Positions 9,143-20,207 of a stretch of 39,875 nucleotides of DNA are shown here, piece by piece. How positions within the stretch are numbered: the stretch's first letter is position 1; every line of letters starts with the position of its first letter. The notes beneath the pieces are model-generated. The model saw nothing but the letters and a program-made list of their open reading frames with translations. It was not told the origin of the DNA and ran no database searches. Location of the stretch: assembly GCF_963678635.1 (NCBI RefSeq), contig NW_026971270.1:1-39875 (forward strand), written 5' to 3'. The translations under genes were made by a program, and so were the position numbers. This stretch comes from Symsagittifera roscoffensis. Its lineage: Eukaryota; Xenacoelomorpha; Acoela; Convolutidae.

Positions 9143-9860
9143 TCCGCCTGGAATTTTTCGAGGGCTGGTTACAAAGGTGTAATTTCCTAGACAGTTCTTG
9201 TTTTGCGACGTGTTTTTATCGAAATCAGTTTTTTGAGAGTTGGAAATTTGTTGGTGGATTTTGGTTTTTCTTGTATCGAAAGTGGTGGGAAGCTCTGCTT
9301 CGCCTCTGTGAATAGTTTCAGAATTGGTTTTCAAACCTGAAATTGACGATTTGCTAAAAAAAATATATTGCATCAGGAATAAAAGCCCCTTGCTTATTCT
9401 ACATAGGCCAAAATTGGTTTGTTTAGACTCTTTCGGCCCAAATTCGAATAATTTTGGCCTGTTGTGGAATCCGCATACAATGCACAAAATGAACAGTTTG
9501 GCCTCGTAATGCTCTCTCTCGGCTGTTTCGACCGACATTTTCAAAAGTTTGCTTGTTCGAACCCTCATAAAAATTGACTTTCTTGTTAAATTTTCGATAT
9601 GTTATGATTTTCTCGATCGAGATTTTTTAAAGATTGATTTGTTCGACTCTGCATAAAAAATTGTTGCGTCCGTTGCTTATGTTGCAACGATTGAAATTAA
9701 GTTACAAACGTTCCGACACAAAAAATAGATAAATTGCAACTTTGCGGCTAAAAAAGGTACATTGCGACCATTGCTACTCAAATTAGGTATGTTGCAACTT
9801 TTCGCGATCGAAGTGTTTCACCTGCCAATCAAACAGCTATGGGTTTGTAAATACCCGGGT
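9143..9860. other. Leader-like flank of the gag remnant; no gene seen
   Basis: The gag frame stays open on the minus strand to 9,568, but the composition is ordinary AT-rich sequence. 9,590-9,810 has loosely repeated phrases (ATTGCAAC, GTTGCAAC, CTCGATCGAGAT, TTCGCGATCGAAG). No LTR termini or primer-binding site could be recognised. Confidence 0.4.
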
Positions 9861-10020
9861 CGAGATCCCGCTCGAAAACCGCTCAAGATTTGAACGGTTT
9901 GAGCGGTTTTCCAGCAAGATTTGAAAAACCGCTCAAACCGCTCAAAAGCCGCTCATTTCTTGCGGCAGTTTTTGAACGGTTATTCACGCGAGATTTGAGC
10001 GGTTTTAAGCGGTTTAATAA
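9860..10020. repeat. CCGCTCAAA-rich interspersed repeat, left block
   Basis: CCGCTCAA and its complement TTGAGCGG occur many times in both orientations, separated by AAGATTTGAA-type spacers. The same motif cluster resumes at 10,555-10,765. The mix of orientations gives many potential hairpins. No coding frame is supported. Confidence 0.75.
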
Positions 10021-10099
10021 AAAAAGCAATAAAAACCATCAAAAGGCCCGGAAAAAGCAATGTGTCGCTAAGAAGCAGTTGAAGTGCTTTCTACAACTA

Positions 10100-10235
10100 A
10101 AAAAAATATGCTCGAACGTACTCGACCCAAGAAAGATAGTTTTCTGCAGTCTCTCACTGCATGCTCAAAAAAAATATGCTCGAACGTACTCGACCCAAGA
10201 AAGATAGTTTTCTGCAGTCTCTCACTGCATGCTCA
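10100..10235 (+). repeat. 68-bp tandem duplication
   Basis: ATATGCTCGAACGTACTCGA, then AAGATAGTTTTCTGCAGTCTCTCACTGCATGCTC, occurs twice head to tail with a 68-bp period and no differences seen in the shared part. The apparent protein frames crossing it repeat the same peptide in different frames, so it is not coding. Confidence 0.9.
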
Positions 10236-10312
10236 AACAATGAGCTCGATTTTGAAATACCATGCTGTTCTAGAGTGGGTAGCTGTGATTGCTCTTATAT
10301 TATGTTTTTTTT

Positions 10313-10527
10313 GGCTCTTTTCCAGTTCCCCCCTTTCAAAATCAATTTTGAAAAGCTTATATAACATTGTCAAATTGCAATGAAATTTGGCGTGGTGAAC
10401 AAATCGACAATTGTGAACAAATTTGTTCTTCATACTTTACAGCGTAACATCACGCATTTAGCCGTAATAAAACATAAAACAAACATAAAACTCGGTGTTT
10501 TGAAAGGGGGGGAACTGGAAAAGAGCC
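10313..10527. mobile_element. Family A MITE, best-preserved termini
   Basis: A 215-bp element with long inverted termini: GGCTCTTTTCCAGTTCCCCC continuing CCTTTCAAAATC on the left and the complement, GTTTTGAAAGGGGGGGAACTGG continuing AAAAGAGCC, on the right. The flanks are G plus eight T on both sides, consistent with a target duplication but low in complexity. It is non-coding; the 76-residue open frame crossing it is incidental. It lies between the two CCGCTCAAA blocks. Confidence 0.85.
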
Positions 10528-10554
10528 GTTTTTTTTTCTCAGTCCCCTGTAAAT

Positions 10555-10765
10555 TATTAAAAATTTTCGAACCTGCTCAAAAACCGTTCAAATTTTGCGC
10601 CGTTTTTTAGCGGTTTTTTTAAAAATAAACCGCTCAAAAACCGTTCAAATCTTGCGCGGTTTTTCAATGTTTTTTTAGATAAACCGCTCAAACCGCTCTA
10701 TATAAAGCAAAATTTTGAGCGCAATTGTCTAAATAAAACGCTCAAATCGCTCAAATCTTGCTTCA
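10555..10765. repeat. CCGCTCAAA-rich interspersed repeat, right block
   Basis: AAAACCGTTCAAA, AACCGCTCAAAAACCG, TAAACCGCTCAAACCGCTC and related phrases continue the motif of 9,860-10,020. The blocks are probably one repeat field opened by the 68-bp duplication and the family A insertion. Confidence 0.7.
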
Positions 10766-10978
10766 AATTAGGTGAAAATCTCGACTGGGGTAAATCTCAA
10801 TCAGTACCAAATAGCATCTAGAAATCGAACAGATGACGCTCGAGTCTGGAAGAGATTAAATGCATCTTTTCCGTCAAGTTACCCCAAGATGACTACATTG
10901 AAGGATTTTTGCAGCGAACAGCCATTGAACTTGAATATCTTGCTTCGTGGGGGACGACTACCTACTACCAGTAGTAAT

Positions 10979-11330
10979 CAGGGGCGGATCTAGGATTTTC
11001 TCGAGGGGGGATTTTCAGCACTGCTTTGCCCGTATTTTGGCAAAATTTTCTGCGCAGCAGGCAAATTTTTGAAAAAAAAAAACAGTAAAAAAAGCCGTTT
11101 TTGAGCACTTTTTGAAAAATTTTGACAAAAAAATCGCGTTTTTTTTTGGCGCGCGCTGCCCCTCAAAGTTAGTATATATTGGCGCCGATGGCGCCTTTTG
11201 AAAAATTTTAGGGTCGGTCGGCCAAAAATGGATTTCTGAAAAAGTATCAAAGGGGGGACCCTTTGGGTCGGCAGGGGGTCGAATCCCTACGTTATCAAAT
11301 CTTCGACGCAAAAAACGTAATTGGATTCTA
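10979..11330. mobile_element. hAT-like transposon terminus, truncated
   Basis: CAGGGGCGGATCTAGGATTT at 10,979 has the CAGGGG start common to hAT-type inverted termini. It is followed by a G-rich segment (CTCGAGGGGGGATTTT) and a long AT-rich body with a second G-rich patch (AAAGGGGGGACCCTTTGGGT). The complementary terminus is not visible downstream, so it would be a one-ended fragment. The assignment rests on the terminus alone. Confidence 0.4.
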
Positions 11331-12455
11331 AAAATCAAAAAACCGGAAATAAGGGTGCATCTAGATTATTTTGATATTTCCTGTACTTTCAGTACCAAAA
11401 CAATATGTTCAAAAAAGTTTGGATTTGACAGGTTGTAGTAACGCATGGAGTAATTTATTGATAGATTTTAATTTGAAAGCGTCAAAATAAAAAAAAAGTG
11501 AGAGCTTTTAACTTACAAAGGCCACAGTCCGAAGTCAGAACCGTTTTGCACATAAACTGTGACTTACTGAAGGGTGTGTCATAGTCATGATTTTTGTTAC
11601 CTTGACTTTAACTAATTTCAAAGTTTCTTTTGTTCGAGAACTAGATTTGATAGTTTTATAATGAAGAAAATTTACGCGCTTTGCCCACACTTTGTCAACG
11701 TGACTTCCATCAGAACACAACGAAAAAAAGTGACCATTGGGTTATGGAGTTCAACCATATCTTTCGTTTACAATTTTCAGGTAAATTATTCTTAGGAAAT
11801 TATCCTCATCAGAATTATGAAATTACTAAAATGTCATGTTTTCAAACAGGTTTTAGACATTCATAATTAACTCTAATTACTTTCCATTGTGTTTGGTGAG
11901 CTCTTTATTGAGAATCAAACAACATGAAAAAGAAAGAACATAAGAGTTTGAAAACAGTAAATTGAAGATTATAGAAAGAAGGATAGACGACGAAATAAAA
12001 TTAGCAATGATAAATTAATAAAACTAATGTAACCATGCAAATAGACAAAGAGATATTACAGTGTATGACAAACTATTTGGATCAAACATTGCAATGCAGT
12101 AGCCTATATATTTACAGCACCAATCGTTTGAACGGGCATCAAAGTAGTTTTTTTGCTTCCTTTAACAATCTATTATATATTTAAATGCGGGCTTCACTAT
12201 CTCGCCATGTTTAAGCTTTTTCAACGTAATATTTTTGCATGTTTAAGCTATATCGTATATTGCAATGGTTAAGATTTGTTTTTTCGATTTTCCAATTTGA
12301 TTTTAGTGGTTATTTTACCTAGATTAAATTAGGCAGCCCAATATCGAATTAGGGGTTGCGAATTCGGCTTCCAATTTTGAATGCCTGAATTATTTTAGTT
12401 AACGAGATAAGACAATTTTTGATATTTTTTCAGAAAATTCAAATAACAAATTAAT
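11331..12455. other. No gene seen
   Basis: AT-rich, without open frames showing family signatures, splice-like exon structure or clear repeats. It separates the transposon fragment from the satellite array. Confidence 0.5.
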
Positions 12456-15400
12456 TTAAAACACTTGAAGTTCCCAACCTGTAGTTCGGTACTGTCAGAG
12501 TACTATCAAGGATTGCGAGTCTTGTCTCCAAATATGACTGCTCAAACGCTTATAGTTTTCGAGATTTTTGTGATTTTTTCAAAAATTTTCAGAAAATTTA
12601 AATTATGATTATTTTTAAAAAATTTGCAATTCCCAACCCTGTACTTGGGTACTGTCAGAGTACTGTCAAGGATTGCGAATCTTGCCTCCAAATATGACTG
12701 CTCAGATCCTTGTAGTTTTCGCGATATGATGTTTTTTGTGATATTTATATTAGTTTTTTTTTCGCAAAATCGAAATTCCCAACCCTGTAGTTGGGTCCTG
12801 TCAGAGTATTTTCAAAGATTCCGAATCTTGCTTCCAAATATGACTGGTCACTTCTTTGTAGTTTTCGAGATATGACATTTTTTGTGATTTTTTTTTAAAA
12901 AACTTTAGGAAAACTTAAATTACTACGACTTTTTAAAAATCTGAAAATTCAACCCCGTAGTTGGATACTTTCACAGTTCTTTCAAGGATTGCGAATATTG
13001 CCTCTAAAAATCACTGCTGAAATATCTTCGTAGCTGTCGAGATATGACGTTTTTTAAGATTTTTTCAAAAAAATTCAGAAAACTTGTATAAATTTTTTTT
13101 CGCAAAAAACTTGAATTTCCCAACCCTGTAGTTGGGTCCTGTCAGAGTACTCTCAAAGATTGCGAATCTTGCTTCCAAATATGACTGGTCACTTCTTTGT
13201 AGTTTTCGAGATATGACATTTTTTGTGATTTTTTTTAAAAAAATTTTACGAAAACATAAATTACTATGACTTTTTAAAAATCTGAAAATTCAACCCTGTA
13301 GTTGGATACTTTCAGAGTTCTTTCAAGGATTGCGAATCTTGCCTCCAAATATGACTGCTCAAACGCTTATAGTTTTCGAGATATGACGTTTTTTTGAGAT
13401 TTTTTCCAAAAATTTCAGAAAATTTAAATTATGATTATTATTTTTTTAAAATTTGAAATTCCCAACCCTGTACTTGGGTACTGTCAGAGTACTGTGAAGG
13501 ATTGCGAATCTTGTCTCCAAATATGACTGCTCAAACGCTTATAGTTTTCGAGATATGAAGTTTTTTGTGATTTTTTCAAAAATTTTCAGAAATATTAAAT
13601 TATGATTATTTTTAAAAAAAATTTGCAATTCCCAACCCTGTACTTGGGTACTGTCAGAGTACTGTCAAGGATTGCGAATCTTGTCTCCAAATATGACTGC
13701 TCAGGTCCTTGTAGTTTTCGCGATATGATGTTTTTTGTGATATTTATATTAGTTTTTTTTCGCAAAATCGAAATTCCCAACCCTGTACTTGGGTACTGTC
13801 AGAGTACTGTCAAGGATTGCGAATCTTGCCTCCAAATATGACTGGTCACTTCTTTGTAGTTTTCGAGATATGACATTTTTTGTGAATTTTTTTAAAAAAA
13901 CTTTAGGAAAACTTAAATTACTACGACTTTTTAAAAATCTGAAAATTCAACCCGTAGTTGGATACTTTCACAGTTCTTTCAAGGATTGCGAATATTGCCT
14001 CTAAAAATCACTGCTGAAATATCTTCGTAGCTGTCGAGATATGACGTTTTTTGTGATTTTTTCAAAAAAATTCAGAAAACTTGTATAAATTTTTTTTCGC
14101 AAAAAACTTGAATTTCCCAACCCTGTAGTTGGGTCCTGTCAGAGTACTCTCAAAGATTGCGAATCTTGCTTCCAAATATGACTGGTCACTTCTTTGTAGT
14201 TTTCGATATATGACATTTTTTGTGATTTTTTTAAATAAATTTTACGAAAACATAAATTACTACGACTTTTTAAAAATCTGAAAATTCAACCCCGTAGTTG
14301 GATACTTTCAGAGTTCTTTCAAGGATTGCGAATCTTGCCTCCAAATATGACTGCTCAAACGCTTATAGTTTTCGAGATATGACGTTTTTTTGAGATTTTT
14401 TCCAAAAATTTCAGAAAATTTAAATTATGATTATTATTTTTTTAAAATTTGAAATTCCCAACCCTGTACTTGGGTACTGTCAGAGTACTGTCAAGGATTG
14501 CGAATCTTGCCTCCAAATATGACTGGTCACTTCTTTGTAGTTTTCGAGATATGACATTTTTTGTGAATTTTTTTTAAAAAACTTTAGGAAAACTTAAATT
14601 ACTACGACTTTTTAAAAATCTGAAAATTCAACCCCGTAGTTGGATACTTTCACAGTTCTTTCAAGGATTGCGAATATTGCCTCTAAAAATCACTGCTGAA
14701 ATATCTTCGTAGCTGTCGAGATATGACGTTTTTTGTGATTTTTTCAAAAAAATTCAGAAAACTTGTATAAATTTTTTTTCGCAAAAAACTTGAATTTCCC
14801 AACCCTGTAGTTGGGTCCTGTCAGAGTACTCTCAAAGATTGCGAATCTTGCTTCCAAATATGACTGGTCACTTCTTTGTAGTTTTCGATATATGACATTT
14901 TTTGTGATTTTTTTAAATAAATTTTACGAAAACATAAATTACTACGACTTTTTAAAAATCTGAAAATTCAACCCCGTAGTTGGATACTTTCAGAGTTCTT
15001 TCAAGGATTGCGAATCTTGCCTCCAAATATGACTGCTCAAACGCTTATAGTTTTCGAGATATGACGTTTTTTTGAGATTTTTTCCAAAAATTTCAGAAAA
15101 TTTAAATTATGATTATTATTTTTTTAAAATTTGAAATTCCCAACCCTGTACTTGGGTACTGTCAGAGTACTGTCAAGGATTGCGAATCTTGCCTCCAAAT
15201 ATGACTGCTCAAACGCTTATAGTTTTCGAGATATGAAGTTTTTTGTGATTTTTTCAAAAATTTTCAGAAATATTAAATTATGATTATTTTAAAAAAAAAT
15301 TTGCAATTCCCAACCCTGTACTTGGGTACTGTCAGAGTACTGTCAAGGATTGCGAATCTTGTCTTCAAATATGACTGCTCAGGTCCTTGTAGTTTTCGCG

Positions 15401-18400
15401 ATATGATGTTTTTTGTGATATTTATATTAGTTTTTTTTCGCAAAATCGAAATTCCCAACCCTGTACTTGGGTACTGTCAGAGTACTGTCAAGGATTGCGA
15501 ATCTTGCCTCCAAATATGACTGGTCACTTCTTTGTAGTTTTCGAGATATGACATTTTTTGTGAATTTTTTTTAAAAAACTTTAGGAAAACTTAAATTACT
15601 ACGACTTTTTAAAAATCTGAAAATTCAACCCCGTAGTTGGATACTTTCACAGTTCTTTCAAGGATTGCGAATATTGCCTCTAAAAATCACTGCTGAAATA
15701 TCTTCGTAGCTGTCGAGATATGACGTTTTTTGTGATTTTTTCAAAAAAATTCAGAAAACTTGTATAAATTTTTTTTCGCAAAAAACTTGAATTTCCCAAC
15801 CCTGTAGTTGGGTCCTGTCAGAGTACTCTCAAAGATTGCGAATCTTGCTTCCAAATATGACTGGTCACTTCTTTGTAGTTTTCGATATATGACATTTTTT
15901 GTGATTTTTTTAAAAAAATTTTACGAAAACATAAATTACTACGACTTTTTAAAAATCTGAAAATTCAACCCCGTAGTTGGATACTTTCAGAGTTCTTTCA
16001 AGGATTGCGAATCTTGCCTCCAAATATGACTGCTCAAACGCTTATAGTTTTCGAGATATGACGTTTTTTGAGATTTTTTCAAAAAGTTTCAGAAAATTTA
16101 AATTATGATGATTTTTTTAAAAAAATTTGAAATTCCCAAACCTGTACTTGGGTACTGTCAGAGTACTGTCAAGGATTGCAAATCTTGCCTCCAAATATGA
16201 CTGCTCAGATCCTTGTAGTTTTCGAGATATGATGTTTTTTGTGATTTTTTTTCAAAAAATTTCAGAAAATTTAAATTATGATTATTTTAAAAAAAATTTG
16301 CAATTCCCAACCCTGTACTTGGGTACTGTCAGAGTACTGTCAAGGATTGCGAATCTTGCCTCCAAATATGACTGCTCAAACGCTTATAGTTTTCGAGATA
16401 TGAAGTTTTTTGTGATTTTTTCAAAAATTTTCAGAAAAAAAAATTATGATTATTTTAAAAAAAAATTTGCAATTCCCAACCCTGTACTTGGGTACTGTCA
16501 GAGTACTGTCAAGGATTGCGAATCTTGCCTCCAAACATGACTGCTCAGATCCTTGTAGTTTTCGCGATATGTTGTTTTTTGTGATATTTATATTAGTTTT
16601 TTTCGCAAAATCGAAATTCCCAACCCTGTAGTTGGGTCCTGTCAGAGTACTTTCAAAGATTGCGAATCTTGCTTCCAAATATGACTGGTCACTTCTTTGT
16701 AGTTTTCGAGATATGACTTTTTTTGTGATTTTTTTAAAAAATTTTTTAGGAAAACTTAAATTACTACGACCTTTTAAAAATCTGAAATTTCAACCCCGTA
16801 CTTGGATACTTTCACAGTTCTTTCAAGGATTGCGAATATTGCCTCTAAATATCACTGCTGAAATATCTTCGTAGTTGTCGAGATATGACGTTTTTTGTGA
16901 TTTTTTCAAAAAAAAATCAGAAAACTTGTATAAATTTTTTTTCGCAAAAAACTTGAATTTCCCAACCCTGTAGTTGGGTCCTGTCAGAGTACTCTCAAAG
17001 ATTGCGAATCTTGCTTCCAAATATGACTGGTCACTTCTTTGTACTTTTCGAGATATGACGTTTTTTTGAGATTTTTTCAAAAAGTTTCAGAAAGTTTAAA
17101 TTATGATTATTTTTTAAAAAAATTTGAAATTTCCAACCCTGTACTTGGGTACTTTCAGAGTTCTTTCAAGGATTGCGAATCTTGCCTCCAAATATGACTG
17201 CTCAAACGCTTATAGTTTTCGAGATATGACGTTTTTTTGAGATTTTTTCAAAAAGTTTCAGAAAATTTAAATTATGATTATTTTTTTTAAAAAATTTGAA
17301 ATTCCCAACCCTGTACTTGGGTACTGTCAGAGTACTGTCAAGGATTGCGAATCTTGCCTCCAAATATGACTGCTCAGATCCTTGTAGTTTTCGAGATATG
17401 ATGTTTTTTGTGATTTTTTCAAAAAATTTCAGAAAACTTACATTAGTTTTTTTTCGCAAAATCGAAATTCCCAACCCTGTAGTTGGGTCCTGTCAGAGTA
17501 CTCTCCTCTCAAAGATTTCGTATCTTGCTTCCAAATATGACTGGTCACTTCTTTGTAGTTTTCGAGATATGACATTTTTTGTGATTTTTTTTAAAAAATT
17601 TTAGCAAAACTTAAATTACTACGACTTTTTAAAAATCTGAAAATTCAACCCCGTAGTTGGATACTTTCACAGTTCTTTCAAGGATTGCGAATTTTGCCTC
17701 TAAATATTACTGCTGAAATATCTTCGTAGTTGTCGAGATATGACGTTTTTTGTGATTTTTTCAAAAAAATTTCAGAAAACTTGTATTAATTTTTTTTCGC
17801 AAAAAAATTGAAATTCCCAACCCTGTAGTTGGGTTCCTGTCAGAGTACTTTCAAAGATTGCGAATCTTTCCTCTAAATATGACTGCCTATTTCCTTGTAG
17901 TTTTCGAGATTTGACGTTTTTTGAGATTTTTTCAAAAAGTTTCAGAAAATTTAAATTATTATGATTTTTTAAAAAAATTTGAAATTCCCAAACCTGTCCT
18001 AGGGTACTGTCAGAGTACTGTCAAGGATTGCGAATCTTGCCTCCAGATATGACTGCTCAGATCCTTGTAGTTTTTGAGATATGATGTTTTTTTGAGATTT
18101 TTCCAAAATTTTTCAGAAAACTTAAATTATTATGATTTTTTTTCGCAAAATCGAAATTCCCAACCCTGTAGTTGGGTCCTGTCAGAGTACTCTCAAAGAT
18201 TGCGAACCTTGCTTCCAAATATGACTGGTCACTTCTCTGTAGTTTTCGAGATATGGCATATTTTATGTTTTTTTGCAAAAATTTTAGGAAAACTTACATT
18301 ATCATTATTTTTTAAATATCTGAAAATTCAACCCTGTAGTTGAATAATTTCAGAGTACTATCAAGGATTACAAATTTTGCCTCTAAATATCACTTCTGAA

Positions 18401-18510
18401 ATCTTTGTAGTTGTCGAGATACGATATTTTTGGTATTTTTTTCAAAGATTTTTCAGAAAATTCTAATTAATTAGTTCTCAAAAATTGAAATTCTCAACCT
18501 TGTAGTTGGG
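12456..18510 (+). repeat. Satellite array, about 37 units of ~145/170 bp
   Basis: I located the CCCAACCCTGTA-type landmark of successive units at 12,475, 12,634, 12,781, 12,951, 13,122 and so on to 18,496, giving about 37 units. Most spacings are 169-172 bp; a shortened unit of 144-147 bp recurs. Each unit holds, in order, CCCAACCCTGTAGTTGGG (a hairpin with 6-bp arms CCCAAC/GTTGGG), CTGTCAGAGTACT, GATTGCGAATCTTGC, TCCAAATATGACTG, TAGTTTTCGAGATATGA, then an A/T spacer ending TTTGAAATT or TTCGCAAAATCG. Units are diverged and of several types, some with CAACCCCGTAGTTGGA. The many short open frames inside encode the same peptide because they are the repeat read in phase; they are not genes. Confidence 0.96.
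12634..16620 (+). repeat. Higher-order blocks within the satellite
   Basis: The short unit marks block starts at 12,634, 13,634, 15,312 and 16,478. The blocks hold 6, 10 and 7 units (about 1,000, 1,678 and 1,166 bp). The 10-unit block contains an internal tandem duplication of four units with a constant offset of 681-682 bp (13,949/14,630, 14,119/14,801, 14,288/14,970, 14,460/15,142). Units at the same place in different blocks resemble each other more than their neighbours do; 13,602-13,780 and 15,280-15,458 are almost identical. Confidence 0.88.
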
Positions 18511-19050
18511 TGCTGTCTGATTACTCTCAGATACAATTCTTGCCTCCAATTTTGACTGTTCAAATCCTTGACTGTTCGCTATATTTCGGTGTTGTTGCAA
18601 ATTTTGCCACATGCGACTGCTGAACGCGACTGCACAAATGCTTTTTTTTTCGGGATGTGACGTTATTGATTTTTTCAAAATTTCAAAGAATTATCATCAA
18701 AGAAATTCAAAAAATTTGAAACTACTAACTTCATGAAGATACAACCTTATTTTCAGCGTAAACCCAGGCGTCTCAAATCTTTCCTCTTAATATGAATGCT
18801 CAAATTCTTTTAGTTTCCGAAATCAATAGTTTTTTTTGAACTTTTGTTTCGGGAAACAGGTTTAAAAAAGTTCACAAAATTCTGAATTCCTAACCCTATC
18901 GTAGGGTGCTCTCAAGGACTCCCAGTGATTGCAAATCTGGCCTCAAAATTTCTCAGGAAACCCAATAAGTGTTCGAGATGACGCTTTTAAAATAGGAATT
19001 AAAAAAAAATTAAAAAATTCGAAATTACCAACACTGTAATTGGGTGCAGT
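18511..19050 (+). repeat. Decayed satellite edge
   Basis: Diverged unit landmarks persist at about 18,724 (CTAACTTCATGAAGATAC), 18,890 (CTAACCCTATCGTAGGGTGCT) and 19,029 (CCAACACTGTAATTGGGTGC). Spacing and the TTTTCGAGATATGA motif are breaking down. This is the usual pattern at an array margin escaping homogenisation. Confidence 0.7.
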
Positions 19051-19706
19051 CACTACACTAAAAGTTTGCAGATGTTGTTTCCAAAATCAGCGGTTTTTCA
19101 TGAGTTGTTGAAAAATTTCGACGCACCGGAGGTGCGCTAAACGCTAGTCCTTAGCTATTACTCTAACAGATATAGTAAAAGTTTCATTTGCAAAACGATT
19201 TTTCACAATCGAACTTTATTTGTTACATCGATTCAAAACAGATTTGAGATAGAAAATGTATTTATTGTCAATCTGATGTTTGTTGGTTTTATAAGCAAAG
19301 CTTATTTACGTTTAGTTTTCCGAAATTTTGATTAAACAAAAATTAATATGCCACAAGAAATGCAACTTAACCTTCTTTAAGGCTCCAAAAATACATCTCA
19401 CCTGGACACGTAAAAAGCGGTGAGTGTCTATTTTTTATAAAGCAATCTTTGCAAACTTATAAAATTTACAAGTTGAGGCTTATTTATTGGAAATGATATT
19501 GAATAAAATTAAAATAGGTCCATAGTTGATAAAGTTTACTAAAATTTCCCTCAACTAATTCATTTTTAATCATACTATATACCAAAAAATTGGTTATTAA
19601 ACCCTGTTTTAAACCCAACCACACTCATTCAGCCCTAAACAAAATCAAATCAATCAGTCCTTTCATTTCACAAGAAAGACCACATTTGAGGGCCGCACTG
19701 TTAGAA
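19051..19706 (+). other. Upstream region of the TRIM-like gene
   Basis: No separate gene is seen. The TATATA at 19,576-19,581 is a candidate TATA box; transcription starting about 30 bp downstream would make the ATG at 19,707 the first in frame and leave 19,590 untranscribed. GCACCGGAGGTGC at about 19,122 is a small inverted repeat. Confidence 0.35.
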
Positions 19707-19992
19707 ATGGCATCTGCATCTCGCGGTCAGTGTTTCGACCAAATACACCTCGGCTGTCCCAGTTGTGGCGAGGAAATGACTGGAGAGGTGCCGGAGCTTC
19801 CATGTGGACATTGCATTTGTCACCCATGCGCTATGAAACTGGAATCCGAAAATATCCAGAAATGTGTGTTGGAAAACTGCCCAAACAGCAGAATTTCCTT
19901 TGGATATAAAATAAAGTGGCTCAACCTTCCTCGGAGACCTGTTTCTGAAGTTGAAAACAATTTCATGATGCCACTTCCTCCGCCTTATCAAG
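19707..19992 (+). CDS. TRIM-like protein, exon 1 (RING finger)
   Basis: The exon encodes a C3HC4-type RING finger, the domain that recruits E2 enzymes in TRIM-class ubiquitin ligases. Counting from the in-frame ATG at 19,590, the zinc ligands are C56-x2-C59-x12-C72-x-H74-x2-C77-x2-C80-x11-C92-x4-C97; the last pair is spaced by four instead of the usual two residues. The frame is open upstream to 19,590, but I prefer the Met of MASASRGQ at 19,707 because a TATATA lies only 9 bp before the 19,590 ATG. The exon ends at CAAG followed by GTATAA (donor 19,993), leaving one base of a codon. That phase fits the acceptor at 26,207. Reading on past the donor gives a stop after four codons, so splicing is expected. 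Function as a ligase is inferred from the family. Confidence 0.83.
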
Positions 19993-20207
19993 GTATAAAA
20001 TATTAACAAAAAATTTGTATTTACCACATCGAAAATTTATCGAAAAAGCAATTGAAAAAAAGAAGAAAAAACACTGTGTGGCTGAACTTTTTTTGATGGT
20101 GATGGTTAATACCATTTTTCAAGAGTGAAACTAGTATGACTTAGAAAATAACCAAAAAAAGTTTGTGAATGATTTTCACCATCTTTTGAAAATTTTTGCA
20201 AGAACTA

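Noticed and set aside
12624-17604. Many similar 60-137 codon frames in the tandem array, on both strands
   Set aside because: They are the satellite unit read in phase. The peptides repeat with the unit, break at every length change, and no frame is kept across the array.
12456-18510. Regularly spaced repeats as a CRISPR array
   Set aside because: Units of 145-170 bp are repeated in full without unique spacers, in an animal-type sequence.
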